A stretch of 64,000 nt of DNA from an uncultured Legionellales bacterium (lineage in GTDB: Bacteria; Pseudomonadota; Gammaproteobacteria; UBA1113), in NCBI GenBank assembly GCA_945957175.1, contig CAMFJL010000002.1:1-64000 (forward strand), read 5' to 3'. Position numbers and translations under genes: made by a program. Positions within the stretch are counted from its first letter, which is position 1, and each line of letters starts with the position of its first letter. Shown here piece by piece: positions 27,800 to 35,445 of the stretch. Under the pieces are notes generated by a model that was not told the origin of the DNA, searched no databases, and was given only the letters and a program-made list of their open reading frames with translations.

Positions 27800-28590
27800 A
27801 ACCGAGCGGACCAGAAACAGAAAAAACAGGTATCGCCGCATCCATTTATACCTATGCGGTATATTTATTTTTCTACATCCCTATTTTAATTTTAATTGTC
27901 TATTCATTCAATGATGCAACCTACTCTGTCACTTGGAAAGGCTTTACACTTGACTGGTATCGCGTGTTATTTCAAGATACTAACTTGTGGATAGCCGCGC
28001 TTCACTCGCTTATTCTCGCTATTTCTGCATCGATGGCTGCTGCATTTTTTGGAACACTCGCAGCCATTAGCTTGTTTCGCTATCAGTTTTTTGGAAAAAA
28101 GCTGGTTCATGGGTTGGTTTTCATTTTAATCGTCACGCCTGATATCGTCACGGGTATTGCTTTATTATTATTATTTAGCTTATTCCATTTGCCTTTAGGC
28201 TTTTGGAGCCTATTACTTGCACATATCAGTTTTTGTTTACCCTTTGTAGTTGTGACAGTTTACGCACGGATGTCTGGTCTAGATAAAAATATCTTTGAGG
28301 CAGCAAGAGATCTTGGTGCTCGAGATTTGACCATTTTTGGCAAAATTATTATCCCTTTACTCATGCCAGCCATTATTGCAGGGTGGCTACTTAGCTTTAC
28401 GCTATCGCTTGACGATGTCATGATCAGTTATTTCGTCTCAGGACCAGGCTTTGAGATATTGCCACTTAAAATATATGCTTTAGCTAGACTTGGTGTAAAA
28501 CCTGAGCTTAATGCGCTTTGTACCATTATTTTTGTCATCACCATGAGCTTTGTTGTGATAGCACAACGCCTGCAACGGAAACAACCATGA
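27796..28590 (+). CDS. potC: Spermidine/putrescine permease PotC
   Basis: Second permease of the importer, 264 aa, about six hydrophobic segments, EAA loop EAARDLGARDLTIFGKIIIP. Conserved PotC features include IPILILIVYSFND near the N-terminus and SLDDVMISYFVSGPG. Its stop codon (28588-28590) is followed at once by the left end of a MITE-like repeat that separates it from the mature part of potD. Confidence 0.94.
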   Translation: MKPSGPETEKTGIAASIYTYAVYLFFYIPILILIVYSFNDATYSVTWKGFTLDWYRVLFQDTNLWIAALHSLILAISASMAAAFFGTLAAISLFRYQFFGKKLVHGLVFILIVTPDIVTGIALLLLFSLFHLPLGFWSLLLAHISFCLPFVVVTVYARMSGLDKNIFEAARDLGARDLTIFGKIIIPLLMPAIIAGWLLSFTLSLDDVMISYFVSGPGFEILPLKIYALARLGVKPELNALCTIIFVITMSFVVIAQRLQRKQP

Positions 28591-28757
28591 CACATACCCA
28601 AGCTTCAAAATACGGATTGCTTAGTTTTGCCCACCATCATATAAAAAGGACCCTTCTCCCCTTGCGGGAGAAGCTGGCCGAATGCCGGATGAGAGATAAT
28701 AAAACCATCGCGCAGCGATGGCAAAACATGCGTGTTGAAAAACGACGCGTATACACT
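28591..28757. mobile_element. MITE-like element inserted at the potC/potD junction
   Basis: About 167 bp. The left end at 28593 (CATACCCAAG, CTTCAAAATACG) matches the repeat end at 6193. The right end (GTGTTGAAAAACGACG, CGTATACAC, to 28757) read backwards begins GTATACGCGTCG and matches the end at 37697. Inside are the A hairpin CTTCTCCCC-ttgc-GGGAGAAG and the CCATCGCGCAGCGATGG hairpin. Segment 28704-28757 aligns end to end with the reverse complement of 42183-42237. The frame across the element is open and joined to potD, so the copy reads through without a stop. Confidence 0.72.
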
Positions 28758-29801
28758 CGATTATTATCGGGCCTTGCTGCTGTCCTACTCTCTTTGACTT
28801 ATGCAATGCCAAGCTTTGCCGATGACAGCGATACACTGAACATTTATATCTGGGGTGGTGAAGTACCTGATGACGTTATCCAGGCGTTTCAAAAAGAAAC
28901 CGGGATTACAGTGAATTATTCAACCTATGACAATAATGAAACCCTGTATGCCAAGCTAACTGCTGTCGGTAATCCTGGATACGACATTATCGAGCCATCG
29001 AGTTATTATGTTGAACGCATGCGAAGTGTTGGCATTTTACAAAAGCTAGATAAATCTAGATTGGTTAACTGGCATTATCTTAACCCCGAACTTTTAAATA
29101 AATCCTACGATCCTGGCCAGGAATACAGTATTCCGCATTTGTGGGGAATCACCGGTATTTTCGTTAATGATAAATATTATGATCCTACGAAAATTACAAG
29201 CTGGAAAGATCTGTGGAATCCAGCTTATCGCAACAAACTACTCATGCTAAATGATTTGCGTGAAGTGTTTTCTGTGAGTTTATTAACGCTGGGACTCAAT
29301 CCTAATACCAGTGATCCTGCAGAAATAAAAGCAGCTTATAAGCTACTAAAAACACTTTCCCCCAATGTTAAACTCTACATTGATGATACCGTTATCTCCA
29401 TCATTACAGATGAAGATGCAACTATCGGCATGGCGTGGAATGGCGATGTATACAAGGCAATGCAAAGCAATTCGCATGTTCATTTTATCTTTCCAAGTGA
29501 AGGTTATATGGTTTGGTCAGATAATTTTGCGATTGCCAAAGGTGCACCGCATCTCGATAATGCTTATAAATTTTTGAACTACCTTATGCGTCCTGATATC
29601 GCAGCCAAGGTTACGATAGAAGAGGGATATCCAACGGCTAATCTCGAAGCTGAAAAATTATTGCCCGCAAGTTATCGTAATAGCCCTATTATTTATCCTA
29701 ATAATGCCGTTTTAGATAAAGCGACATTTGAAACGGATATTACCGATCAGTCGTTATCAGTCTATGCACATTATTGGGAGTTACTCAAGCTAGAATCATA
29801 G
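28728..29801 (+). CDS. potD: Spermidine/putrescine-binding periplasmic protein PotD
   Basis: Periplasmic receptor delivering polyamines to PotABC. From the ATG at 28728 it has 357 aa: a signal peptide (MRVEKRRVYTRLLSGLAAVL, continuing to a cleavage site after MPSFA) and a mature part beginning DDSDTLNIYIWGGEVP, which fits PotD-type binding proteins (about 348 aa in E. coli). The frame is open back to an ATG overlapping the potC stop (28587) and through another at 28689, but those starts would put 47 or 13 extra residues ahead of the signal sequence. All candidate starts except 28587 lie inside the repeat element, and the basic n-region of the signal peptide is encoded by the element's end. 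Confidence 0.9.
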   Translation: MRVEKRRVYTRLLSGLAAVLLSLTYAMPSFADDSDTLNIYIWGGEVPDDVIQAFQKETGITVNYSTYDNNETLYAKLTAVGNPGYDIIEPSSYYVERMRSVGILQKLDKSRLVNWHYLNPELLNKSYDPGQEYSIPHLWGITGIFVNDKYYDPTKITSWKDLWNPAYRNKLLMLNDLREVFSVSLLTLGLNPNTSDPAEIKAAYKLLKTLSPNVKLYIDDTVISIITDEDATIGMAWNGDVYKAMQSNSHVHFIFPSEGYMVWSDNFAIAKGAPHLDNAYKFLNYLMRPDIAAKVTIEEGYPTANLEAEKLLPASYRNSPIIYPNNAVLDKATFETDITDQSLSVYAHYWELLKLES

Positions 29802-31679
29802 CTGCTCTGGCAACTCAGCCACAGCTTGTTTTAACGCTGCTAATACTGGAGCCCAATCACCGCGCGTTGTCTGCCGAAAAAGGCGCATGGACGGATACCA
29901 TGGCGAGTCGGTGCGATCAAGCTGCCAACGCCACTCGGGTACAAATGGTAACATAACCCACACGGGATGGTTCAGGGCACCAGCTAGATGTGCTAAAGAA
30001 GTATCAACAGTGATCACTAAATCGAGTTGTTTAATCACATGTGCCATGTCATTGAAACTATCGCAAAGGCTACCCGCATCGATGAGATCAGGATAATTGT
30101 TAAGATCAGGGGCTGGTTTTTGTAAAGACACTAATTGGCAATGCTTGCCTTGCAGGGCTTTAACCAATGCATCAAAATCACATGAACGATTGTGATTGTT
30201 TCTATGTGTTTTTTTGCCTGCCGCACAAATGCCTATTTTTTTCTTATGTAAATCCCATGGCAACTCTGCCAATTTTGCTTTCATTTCACCTACTGGCTTC
30301 AAGTACGGCATTTTTTTCGGAATTGATGCCTCGTCTTCTGTAAAAAACTCTGCTAAACCAATCACAGGTGACATGAAATCACAGCTGGGTAATGCTGAAC
30401 CACGGGGAATAATGTTATGAAGACCTTCAATCGATGAGAATAAATGTATTAATTCTGGATACGTTTCTAGGTAAACTTTAGCACCCACAACGGTAAGTAG
30501 CGAAATATACCTTGCAAATTGGATATTATCACCAAATCCTTGCTCAGCAAATACAAGAATTTTTTTACCTGCTAGTGATTGGCCGCCCCAGCGTGGTAAT
30601 TTAAATAAACTACGAATCAGACCCATTTCTTGACGTTGCCAACGCCATGCATATTCTTGCCATCCTGCTCCATATTGTGCTTTCATGAGCAATACTGTCG
30701 CTAAATTAAAATGGGCATCGATAAGATCTGGATTGAGTTCTATCGCTTTTTCATAGGCTAATTTAGCTTTTTCTATTTCATTCTTCATCTGCCATACATA
30801 ACCCAAACCATTATGGGCATCTGCTTGATCGGGGCTCAGTTTGATAGCTGTTTCATAATTTTGTAAAGCCTCATCAAACTGCTCTAGCTTGATAAGTGCA
30901 CTTCCTAAATTATTATAAATATAGGCTAGTCCCTTATCGTATTCTAATGCTTTTTTATAGCAGATCACCGCATTTTGAGGTTGCTCCAACTGTTTGTACG
31001 TTACACCTAAATTGGTATAGGCTGCAATCAGTTCCGGATCTACTCTCAATGCTCGTTGATAATACGGGATCGCTTCTTCCAACAAGTTCAATTGTTGCAA
31101 ACAAATGCCTAACCATAAATAAGCAAGTGCAATATTATCTTGCTTTCGTATAATACGCTTAAAACAACTAATGGCAGTTTGAATTCGGTTATGCCCATAA
31201 AGACTCATACCATATTGCAATAATGCACCAACGTGTTCGTGATCTTGCAATAAAATCCGCTGATAACATAATTGCTCACGCTCCCATTGCCCTTCTGCAC
31301 GAAAAACCAAAGCAAGATTAAGGAAAGTATCTAACAATTGCGGATTAATTGCGACAGCATGTTGATAAGCATCGATTGCACCTAGACGCTCGCCACGACT
31401 CAACAAGATAGCGCCTTTGGTATTCCAATAATGGGCCGCCTTAGCTTCGAGCTGCAAAGCAACATCGACGGCTTTCAAAGCCCATGATGACTTACCGCGT
31501 TGCTGCAACCCTAATGCCAATAAGTGCCAGGCCTGTGCTGTTGTTGGTAATGCATTTAATAACTGGCAGCAAAGTTTAATACATACGCGACTTTTGCCTT
31601 GATGAAAAGCCTCTAATGCCTGTTTATAGGTAAGCTCCGCTGATTCAAATGTATGTTGGATGCTACTTTTCTTCGACAT
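29796..31679 (-). CDS. TPR-repeat protein with GT9-like glycosyltransferase domain
   Basis: A 627-aa protein from the ATG at 31679 (a start seven codons earlier is possible). Residues about 15-355 consist of roughly ten tetratricopeptide repeats, best seen in AYTNLGVTYKQLEQPQNAVI, YNNLGSALIKLEQFDEALQN and HNGLGYVWQMKNEIEKAKLA. The C-terminal third resembles glycosyltransferase family 9 / heptosyltransferase-like domains, with VFAEQGFGDNIQFARYI, ITVDTSLAHLAGAL and PEWRWQLDRTDSPWY. Such TPR-glycosyltransferase fusions are widespread; their substrates are mostly unknown, with protein or envelope glycans as possibilities. Its start overlaps the iscA-like gene by 17 bp, and its end overlaps the convergent potD by 6 bp. 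Confidence 0.85.
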   Translation of the reverse strand: MSKKSSIQHTFESAELTYKQALEAFHQGKSRVCIKLCCQLLNALPTTAQAWHLLALGLQQRGKSSWALKAVDVALQLEAKAAHYWNTKGAILLSRGERLGAIDAYQHAVAINPQLLDTFLNLALVFRAEGQWEREQLCYQRILLQDHEHVGALLQYGMSLYGHNRIQTAISCFKRIIRKQDNIALAYLWLGICLQQLNLLEEAIPYYQRALRVDPELIAAYTNLGVTYKQLEQPQNAVICYKKALEYDKGLAYIYNNLGSALIKLEQFDEALQNYETAIKLSPDQADAHNGLGYVWQMKNEIEKAKLAYEKAIELNPDLIDAHFNLATVLLMKAQYGAGWQEYAWRWQRQEMGLIRSLFKLPRWGGQSLAGKKILVFAEQGFGDNIQFARYISLLTVVGAKVYLETYPELIHLFSSIEGLHNIIPRGSALPSCDFMSPVIGLAEFFTEDEASIPKKMPYLKPVGEMKAKLAELPWDLHKKKIGICAAGKKTHRNNHNRSCDFDALVKALQGKHCQLVSLQKPAPDLNNYPDLIDAGSLCDSFNDMAHVIKQLDLVITVDTSLAHLAGALNHPVWVMLPFVPEWRWQLDRTDSPWYPSMRLFRQTTRGDWAPVLAALKQAVAELPEQL

Positions 31680-32016
31680 AGAAGCTTTCACCACAGCCAC
31701 AACTACTCACCTCATTAGGATTTTGATAGCTCAATTGCCTATTAAGGCCCTGACGAACATAGTCAACGACTGTGCCTTGTAAATAGGGAACTGATTGGGG
31801 ATCAATATAAAGCTGATATGGCTCAGACAAGGGGTAAACAAAATCGGTCTCATTGACTGAGTGAACAGGTGCAAGCACATACTGATGCCCTGAACAGCCT
31901 GCGGTTTTAACGCTCAGGCGCATACCTTTGGCATCAGGCACTTCATCTAATTGTTTACGTAAAAAATCTGCCGCGCTTTCAGTGAGCGTAACCACCGATG
32001 GTGGCTTAATAGACAT
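31663..32016 (-). CDS. A-type iron-sulfur cluster carrier (IscA/ErpA/SufA family)
   Basis: A 117-aa protein from the ATG at 32016, chosen for its GGGAG ribosome-binding site; an ATG nine codons earlier lacks one. The three cluster-binding cysteines of the family are present: C41 in KTAGCSGHQYVL and C106/C108 in SSCGCGESFYV. It accepts and delivers Fe-S clusters to apoproteins in the cytoplasm. It follows iscS by about 95 bp. No scaffold gene iscU lies between, so IscA versus ErpA versus SufA is left open. Confidence 0.9.
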   Translation of the reverse strand: MSIKPPSVVTLTESAADFLRKQLDEVPDAKGMRLSVKTAGCSGHQYVLAPVHSVNETDFVYPLSEPYQLYIDPQSVPYLQGTVVDYVRQGLNRQLSYQNPNEVSSCGCGESFYVEEK

Positions 32017-32110
32017 ATGATAACTCCCGCTATTCTCGTGCATGACTTAAGTCTATGTCATGTTTGACCATTGTGCAATCCATATATACGCCGTCTTTTC
32101 ATCGCTAACG

Positions 32111-33316
32111 CTAGGCGCCAGCGCCGACGCGTAGTCGATTAACGGCGGTGATAAACATATCCGTCGCTGTTGCGATATCCACAAGTGTAGTATGGCGACC
32201 AAAACTGATGCGTACCGCACCTTGACAGCGTTGAATGGGTAAATCCAGCGCCTTTAATACGTGAGAAGCCTGCATTTTTCCTACTTGACAGGCAGAGCCA
32301 GCGGAAAGACTGAGCGAAGGCACAGCAAGCCGTAGGGTTTCGCTGTCAATTCCTGTAAAGCTGATGTTTAAATTGTGGGGAACGCGATACTCGAGCGAAC
32401 CATTGAGGTCCCAATCACCCAGCTTAGCAAGGCCGGCTAGAAACGCATGACGTAAATCCATAGCATGTTGCCAATCATCTTGTTGGCGTAAAATCACTAA
32501 TTCACACGCCTTACCCATACCAACAATGAAAGGTACTGCTAAAGTCCCTGCGCGCAAGCCCTGCTCTTGGCCCCCCCCCATACACATCGGTTGCACCTTG
32601 GAGGCGAGACCGTCGCGTAACCATAAAGCACCGACACCTTTAGGTCCATAAATTTTATGACCACTGATAACCACGGCATCTACATCCAATGTAGCTAAAT
32701 TCATATCCACTTTACCTAAGCCTTGCACTGCATCTACATGCAGATAAATTCGCTCAATGTCGCCCACCTGCGCCTTGTCATCGCTTGGTAAACGGTGCAC
32801 AGCTGCTTCATGTTGCCTTACTATATCACAAAGTTCTGCTATCGGTTGGATAACACCAATCTCATTGTTAACCCACATGACACTGACAAGACCCGTATTA
32901 GGACGCAATGCTGCTGCAAATGTCTTGAGATCCACAAGACCGTCTGCTTGTGGTTTAATAAAGCTGACTTCATAGCCTTGCTGTGCAAGACGCTCATAGG
33001 GTGCTAGTACCGACTTATGTTCTGTTGCTAAGGTAACAATATGACGTTTATGTGGTGGAAGCGCGGCTGCTAAACCAAAAATAGCTAAATTATTAGCTTC
33101 TGTTGCGCCACTGGTGAATGTGATACCGGATGGCTCTGTCATCATTGCTTTCGCAACTTGCGCTCTGGCAAACTCAACAGCATCTCTTGCCGTTTTACCA
33201 TAAGCATTTAATGCACTGGGATTACCAAAATGCTCGCTAAAATAAGGTAACATTGTTTTGAGTACAATGGGATCCACTGGGGTTGTCGCCATATAATCGA
33301 GATAAATAGAGTTCAT
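32111..33316 (-). CDS. iscS: Cysteine desulfurase
   Basis: PLP enzyme that takes sulfur from cysteine for Fe-S clusters and tRNA thiolation. The 401-aa sequence shows PLP lysine K221 in SGHKIYGPKG, the substrate loop Cys C343 in SAGSACQVGK and GGGQEQGLRAGT. Compared with typical IscS there is an additional segment of about 20 residues around 169-190 (Arg/Asp/Glu-rich) before the HVDAVQ motif. The active-site loop SAGSACQVGK is closer to NifS-type than to the E. coli IscS loop. Codons for GGGQ contain nine consecutive G (C on plus, 32571-32579). It is 3 bp downstream of trmJ. Confidence 0.92.
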   Translation of the reverse strand: MNSIYLDYMATTPVDPIVLKTMLPYFSEHFGNPSALNAYGKTARDAVEFARAQVAKAMMTEPSGITFTSGATEANNLAIFGLAAALPPHKRHIVTLATEHKSVLAPYERLAQQGYEVSFIKPQADGLVDLKTFAAALRPNTGLVSVMWVNNEIGVIQPIAELCDIVRQHEAAVHRLPSDDKAQVGDIERIYLHVDAVQGLGKVDMNLATLDVDAVVISGHKIYGPKGVGALWLRDGLASKVQPMCMGGGQEQGLRAGTLAVPFIVGMGKACELVILRQQDDWQHAMDLRHAFLAGLAKLGDWDLNGSLEYRVPHNLNISFTGIDSETLRLAVPSLSLSAGSACQVGKMQASHVLKALDLPIQRCQGAVRISFGRHTTLVDIATATDMFITAVNRLRVGAGA

Positions 33317-33319
33317 ATC

Positions 33320-34048
33320 TTATACCTTAGAAAGAATATGCCGCAATATGTTACGAAATGCGCCACGCAACATCGTGATTTCAATCGGTGAAGGTTCTGC
33401 GCGTAACCAGAGTTGTCGCATTCGAATCAGCATTTTTTGCCGTTGTTGTGGATGTAATACCTGTGATACCTCCAACACTTCACACCAATGCGCAAACATT
33501 CCTTCAAAATCTTGCTGCGTCGCGGGTTGATGTTCATCCATTGTCTCAAGCATCTCAGAAGCTTGAGACAATTCATAACACACAATTTGCACGGCCTGAG
33601 CCAAATTTAGCGATCCGTAATCGCCTGCCGTAGGAATTTTCATTTGTTGATGGCAATGGGCTAAATCATCATTGCTAAGCCCACTTTGTTCATTACCAAA
33701 AACAATCGCGATAGGAAAATGCTTATCTTGATGGGGCTGGGATGCAAACATTCTCGGTGTCATACAAGGCATAGGAACATCGCGTAATCTAGCACTCACG
33801 CCAACAACCCAACGCGAGTCTTTCAAGGCAGTAGGTAAATCCGCAACAACGACTGCGTTATCCAAGAGATCAGTTGCGCCTGATGCCAATGCTGTTGCAT
33901 CTTCGTGGGGAAAACGTTTAGGATTCACCAACACTAACCGTGAAAATCCCATGGTTTTCATGGCTCTTGCAACTGCCCCAATATTTCCAGGGTGCGATGG
34001 CTCAACCAATACAATTGAACACCCTTGCGCAAGAGACAGATTAGGCAT
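33320..34048 (-). CDS. trmJ: tRNA (cytidine/uridine-32-2'-O)-methyltransferase
   Basis: A 242-aa SPOUT-class methyltransferase predicted to methylate ribose 32 in several tRNAs. The family patterns are VLVEPSHPGNIGAVARAMKT near the N-terminus, ALASGATDLL, VFGNEQSGLSNDDL and YGSLNLAQAVQIVCYEL at the knot. Length matches E. coli TrmJ (246 aa). It overlaps suhB by 8 bp and precedes iscS by 3 bp. In E. coli suhB and trmJ also adjoin the isc operon. Confidence 0.94.
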   Translation of the reverse strand: MPNLSLAQGCSIVLVEPSHPGNIGAVARAMKTMGFSRLVLVNPKRFPHEDATALASGATDLLDNAVVVADLPTALKDSRWVVGVSARLRDVPMPCMTPRMFASQPHQDKHFPIAIVFGNEQSGLSNDDLAHCHQQMKIPTAGDYGSLNLAQAVQIVCYELSQASEMLETMDEHQPATQQDFEGMFAHWCEVLEVSQVLHPQQRQKMLIRMRQLWLRAEPSPIEITMLRGAFRNILRHILSKV

Positions 34049-34814
34049 GCGTACTTTGCACTAACGCTTTGACAACTTTCATATTGCCTGCAATAACGCC
34101 ACCGGTGCTTAAGAAGTTTTCACCACCTTGCCAGTCAACAACAACGCCACCTGCTTCACGTACCAATAATGCGCCTGCCGCGATATCCCAAGGTTGTAAT
34201 CCAAGTTCTAAGCTACCGTCTAAACGCCCTGCAGCTACATAAGCCAAGGTCAGTGCCGCAGAGCCACTTTGTCTAAGCCCCGCAATATGAGGAGAAAGCT
34301 TTTGAAACCGTTTAAAAAAATCGAGTTGCTGGGTTTCTTGTACGGGAATAGCCATACCTAATAGCGCACCATGCAAGCCCGGACGCTCGCTAACTCGCAT
34401 ACGATAATTGTTAAGCTGTGCGCCTTTGCCTTTACTGGCAGTAAATAATTCATCGCGTAATGGGTCATAAATAAGTCCATGCTCAAGCCGTCCTTCTTGC
34501 ATCACCGCCATGGAAATGCCGAAATGGGGGAAACCATGTACAAAGTTTTTTGTACCATCGAGTGGGTCAATAACCCATTCGTACGCAGCGCTGCCTGGTC
34601 TATGACCTGATTCTTCGGCTAAGAAGCCATGATCAGGATAGGCTTCGCTTAAACATTCAAGCAAACAGGCTTCAACCCGTTTATCGAGCTCAGTTACATA
34701 ATCAAAGCGTCCCTTATCGCGCACTTCCCATATTTTCACGTCACTGAAGGCACGTGTAATAAGTTGGCCCGCTTTTCGCGCCGCTGTCGTTGCTGTATTT
34801 AAAAATGGGTGCAT
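34041..34814 (-). CDS. suhB: Inositol-1-monophosphatase family protein SuhB
   Basis: A 257-aa metal-dependent phosphatase. Metal-binding motifs are visible as EESGHRPG, WVIDPLDGTKNFVHGFP and WDIAAGALLVREAGG. In E. coli SuhB also joins transcription complexes of rRNA operons; whether that holds here is unknown. It begins the minus-strand run suhB-trmJ-iscS-iscA. Confidence 0.95.
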   Translation of the reverse strand: MHPFLNTATTAARKAGQLITRAFSDVKIWEVRDKGRFDYVTELDKRVEACLLECLSEAYPDHGFLAEESGHRPGSAAYEWVIDPLDGTKNFVHGFPHFGISMAVMQEGRLEHGLIYDPLRDELFTASKGKGAQLNNYRMRVSERPGLHGALLGMAIPVQETQQLDFFKRFQKLSPHIAGLRQSGSAALTLAYVAAGRLDGSLELGLQPWDIAAGALLVREAGGVVVDWQGGENFLSTGGVIAGNMKVVKALVQSTHA

Positions 34815-34951
34815 AAAAACTCGATTTTAATAAGTTTGAGAAAATAGCCTGAATTATAGCAAATAGACGCCCCCTCTTTCAATCTCTAAGGCCAATACGG
34901 ACAAGTCGCGAAATATGGATGGGAAGAAAGCATCGGCAAGCAATCTAGAGC

Positions 34952-35334
34952 GTGTCCTCATTTCAGTTTGAGCCAAATAAATGTGCAAGCGATGAACAAC
35001 ATGGCTTTATAATTTCGAGCCAATTTATCAAAGCGAGTTGCAATACCACGAAAATGCTTCAATCTAGCAAAAAGATTTTCCACGAGATGTCTGAGCTTAT
35101 ACAGATAGATATCAAATTCTGGATTAGGTTTTTGCTATTTGATTTCCACGGGATCACCGGATTCATTTTTGATTGCTTTGCTTTCTCCCTGATGGCTTCC
35201 GACGCGTCTTACCACTGAGCTCTCCTTATGACCAATAGGACCTAAGGAGCTCATAAACTCACTTCTAGTTCATCTCTTACACAAATTCTATGCATTTATT
35301 ATACAGTTCGCGACTCATCTCAAAATGAGGACAC
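34952..35334. mobile_element. Internally deleted IS5-family insertion sequence remnant
   Basis: Bounded by perfect 12-bp inverted repeats GTGTCCTCATTT (34952-34963) and AAATGAGGACAC (35323-35334). The 383-bp interior encodes only the beginning and the last third of a transposase on the minus strand. Full IS5-family elements of this kind are about 0.8-0.9 kb, so roughly half is missing. It sits between suhB and an ankyrin-repeat gene. Confidence 0.85.
34958..35254 (-). pseudogene. IS5-family transposase fragment
   Basis: Read on minus, a Met start at 35254 (MSSLGPIGHKES) is followed after a frame change by DASEAIREKAKQS and NPVIPWKSNSKN. After another frameshift near 35130 comes NPEFDIYLYKLRHLVENLF, and then ARLKHFRGIATRFDKLARNY through IACTFIWLKL to a TGA at 34958. 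The latter is the conserved C-terminal DDE-transposase end (catalytic Glu in HLVENLF). The catalytic Asp region is deleted, so it is inactive. Confidence 0.85.
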
Positions 35335-35445
35335 CCCCTAATATTTCCTTAAGCTGAGTATGATAAAATCGCTACACCGCTTTATCCCAGAAGCAAGATT
35401 AAGATGATATAAAGCAGAATTTAACAACCCATCTGAGGTAACGCT

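Noticed and set aside
34952..35218. 88-codon plus-strand frame over the IS remnant
   Set aside because: The minus strand of the same stretch encodes recognisable transposase ends; the plus frame is a shadow.
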